A stretch of 19,015 nucleotides of DNA, from positions 1 through 19,015 of the forward strand of contig JALLAZ010000272.1 of assembly GCA_036939755.1 (NCBI GenBank), given 5' to 3'. Below, piece after piece: positions 18,494-19,015 of the stretch. Each line of letters begins with the position of its first letter. Position 1 is the stretch's first letter. Position numbers and translations under genes: made by a program. A model generated the notes under the pieces. The model was not told the DNA's origin, searched no databases, and was given only the letters and a program-made list of their open reading frames with translations. This DNA comes from Stephanodiscus triporus. Lineage: Eukaryota > Bacillariophyta > Thalassiosirophyceae > Thalassiosirales > Thalassiosiraceae.

Positions 18494-18994
18494 TTATCCT
18501 TCCACGGTTCTGCGCCCGCGGCGCTGTGACATATCCCGTGCCATGGTGCAAAGGCGGCATGCCTCCCTTGCCGCCTGTATGGCCAAAATCCAGTATTCCT
18601 GCTGTTCGCCATTAGTTGTCATCAACTCGTCAAAATTGCATTCCAGGAGAAACCTGTCCTCTACCATCAGCCCTTCAGCCCCTAAATGCAGCTGGTGCGC
18701 TATCTCCTTCGTCAATTCCTCCTTATGTGCAGATACCAGGGTGTTGGTTGACCTGTCATGGACCAGGATGCACCTGTAGATCCATTGGCAGTGAGACACC
18801 TGCAAGAGTGTATGATGAGTCCAGAGAGCCATTTTGATATGGGACGTGCATACTGATGCTGCAGGAGATATATGCTTTGGACTGCGGCCAACTGTTCGGA
18901 TAATATCCCCATCATATAAAGGTCCCAACCAATGATATCCTGTGAGCATGCTAGACTCTGCATCAGAAGCCCGAATATTGTTGCTATTAGCCAT
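18494..18994 (-). CDS. Hypothetical protein, 166 aa, family not recognised
   Basis: The frame starts at an ATG in an A-rich context (AAATATGG) and ends at 18494. The sequence is not low-complexity and looks like a folded, mostly helical protein: WTHHTLLQVSHCQWIYRCIL, HDRSTNTLVSAHKEELTKEI, GLMVEDRFLLECNFDEL, NGEQQEYWILAIQAAREACR. It has six or more Cys and many His, but no metal-site pattern that I can name, and no signal peptide or membrane segment. The balanced composition and the absence of competing ORFs of similar quality favour a real coding region. It may be an orphan, or part of a repeat-encoded family. It could continue by splicing beyond 18494. Confidence 0.5.
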   Translation of the reverse strand: MANSNNIRASDAESSMLTGYHWLGPLYDGDIIRTVGRSPKHISPAASVCTSHIKMALWTHHTLLQVSHCQWIYRCILVHDRSTNTLVSAHKEELTKEIAHQLHLGAEGLMVEDRFLLECNFDELMTTNGEQQEYWILAIQAAREACRLCTMARDMSQRRGRRTVEG

Positions 18995-19015
18995 ATTTGA
19001 GCAACTATTATGTTT

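Noticed and set aside
1..19015. CRISPR arrays, tRNA or rRNA genes, bacterial operon signals
   Set aside because: No regularly spaced repeats, no tRNA T-loop or acceptor pattern and no rRNA core motifs were found; the genes have spliceosomal introns.

Overview
The window looks like nuclear DNA of a diatom, most likely a centric one, although the species cannot be read from the sequence. Three things point this way. There is a decayed Ty1/Copia element whose gag and pol motifs match the large Copia families of diatoms. The genes are intron-poor, with introns of about 70-105 bp and GT/AG ends. The gene set (protein-only RNase P, F-box protein, inositol-polyphosphate 5-phosphatase with C2, adenylation-carrier-ankyrin protein) is eukaryotic and nuclear. 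No rRNA, tRNA or CRISPR was seen.

Layout. 1-1384: AT/GC-skewed, low-complexity and hairpin-rich DNA without a convincing gene. 1385-6610: a Copia retrotransposon on the + strand, with gag, protease, integrase, reverse transcriptase, RNase H and a probable 3' LTR. It is inactivated by in-frame stops, frameshifts and two Asp-to-Asn changes at catalytic positions, and no 5' LTR is visible. 6878-9250 (-): single-exon PRORP. 9607-10080 (+): F-box protein, divergent from PRORP. 10424-13318 (-): a six-exon inositol-polyphosphate 5-phosphatase with a C-terminal C2 domain (771 aa after splicing), convergent with the F-box gene. 13390-13557: a 168-bp foldback MITE flanked by TA, in the divergent promoter. 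13937-18260 (+): a four-exon protein with an adenylation domain, a phosphopantetheine carrier domain and ankyrin repeats. 18494-18994 (-): an unrecognised 166-aa ORF, convergent with it.

The most unusual items are: (i) the adenylation-carrier-ankyrin architecture, which resembles AASDH/U26 but with ankyrin repeats where a beta-propeller would be expected; (ii) an inverted repeat of about 70 bp that contains the stop codons and 3' ends of the two convergent genes at 10075-10445, with scrambled copies of the 5-phosphatase last exon between the arms; (iii) the TA-flanked MITE; (iv) an assembly fault at 15065-15267, where the same 70 bp appears on both sides of a 70-C run and an N, and breaks the reading frame of the adenylation gene; (v) a GC-rich, triplet-repeat-rich block covering the 5' halves of both genes that flank the MITE.

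The genes do not form an operon-like pathway. They are independent eukaryotic transcription units in divergent and convergent pairs: tRNA 5' processing (PRORP), ubiquitin-ligase adaptor (F-box), phosphoinositide turnover (5-phosphatase) and carrier-bound acyl or aminoacyl activation (A-T-ankyrin).
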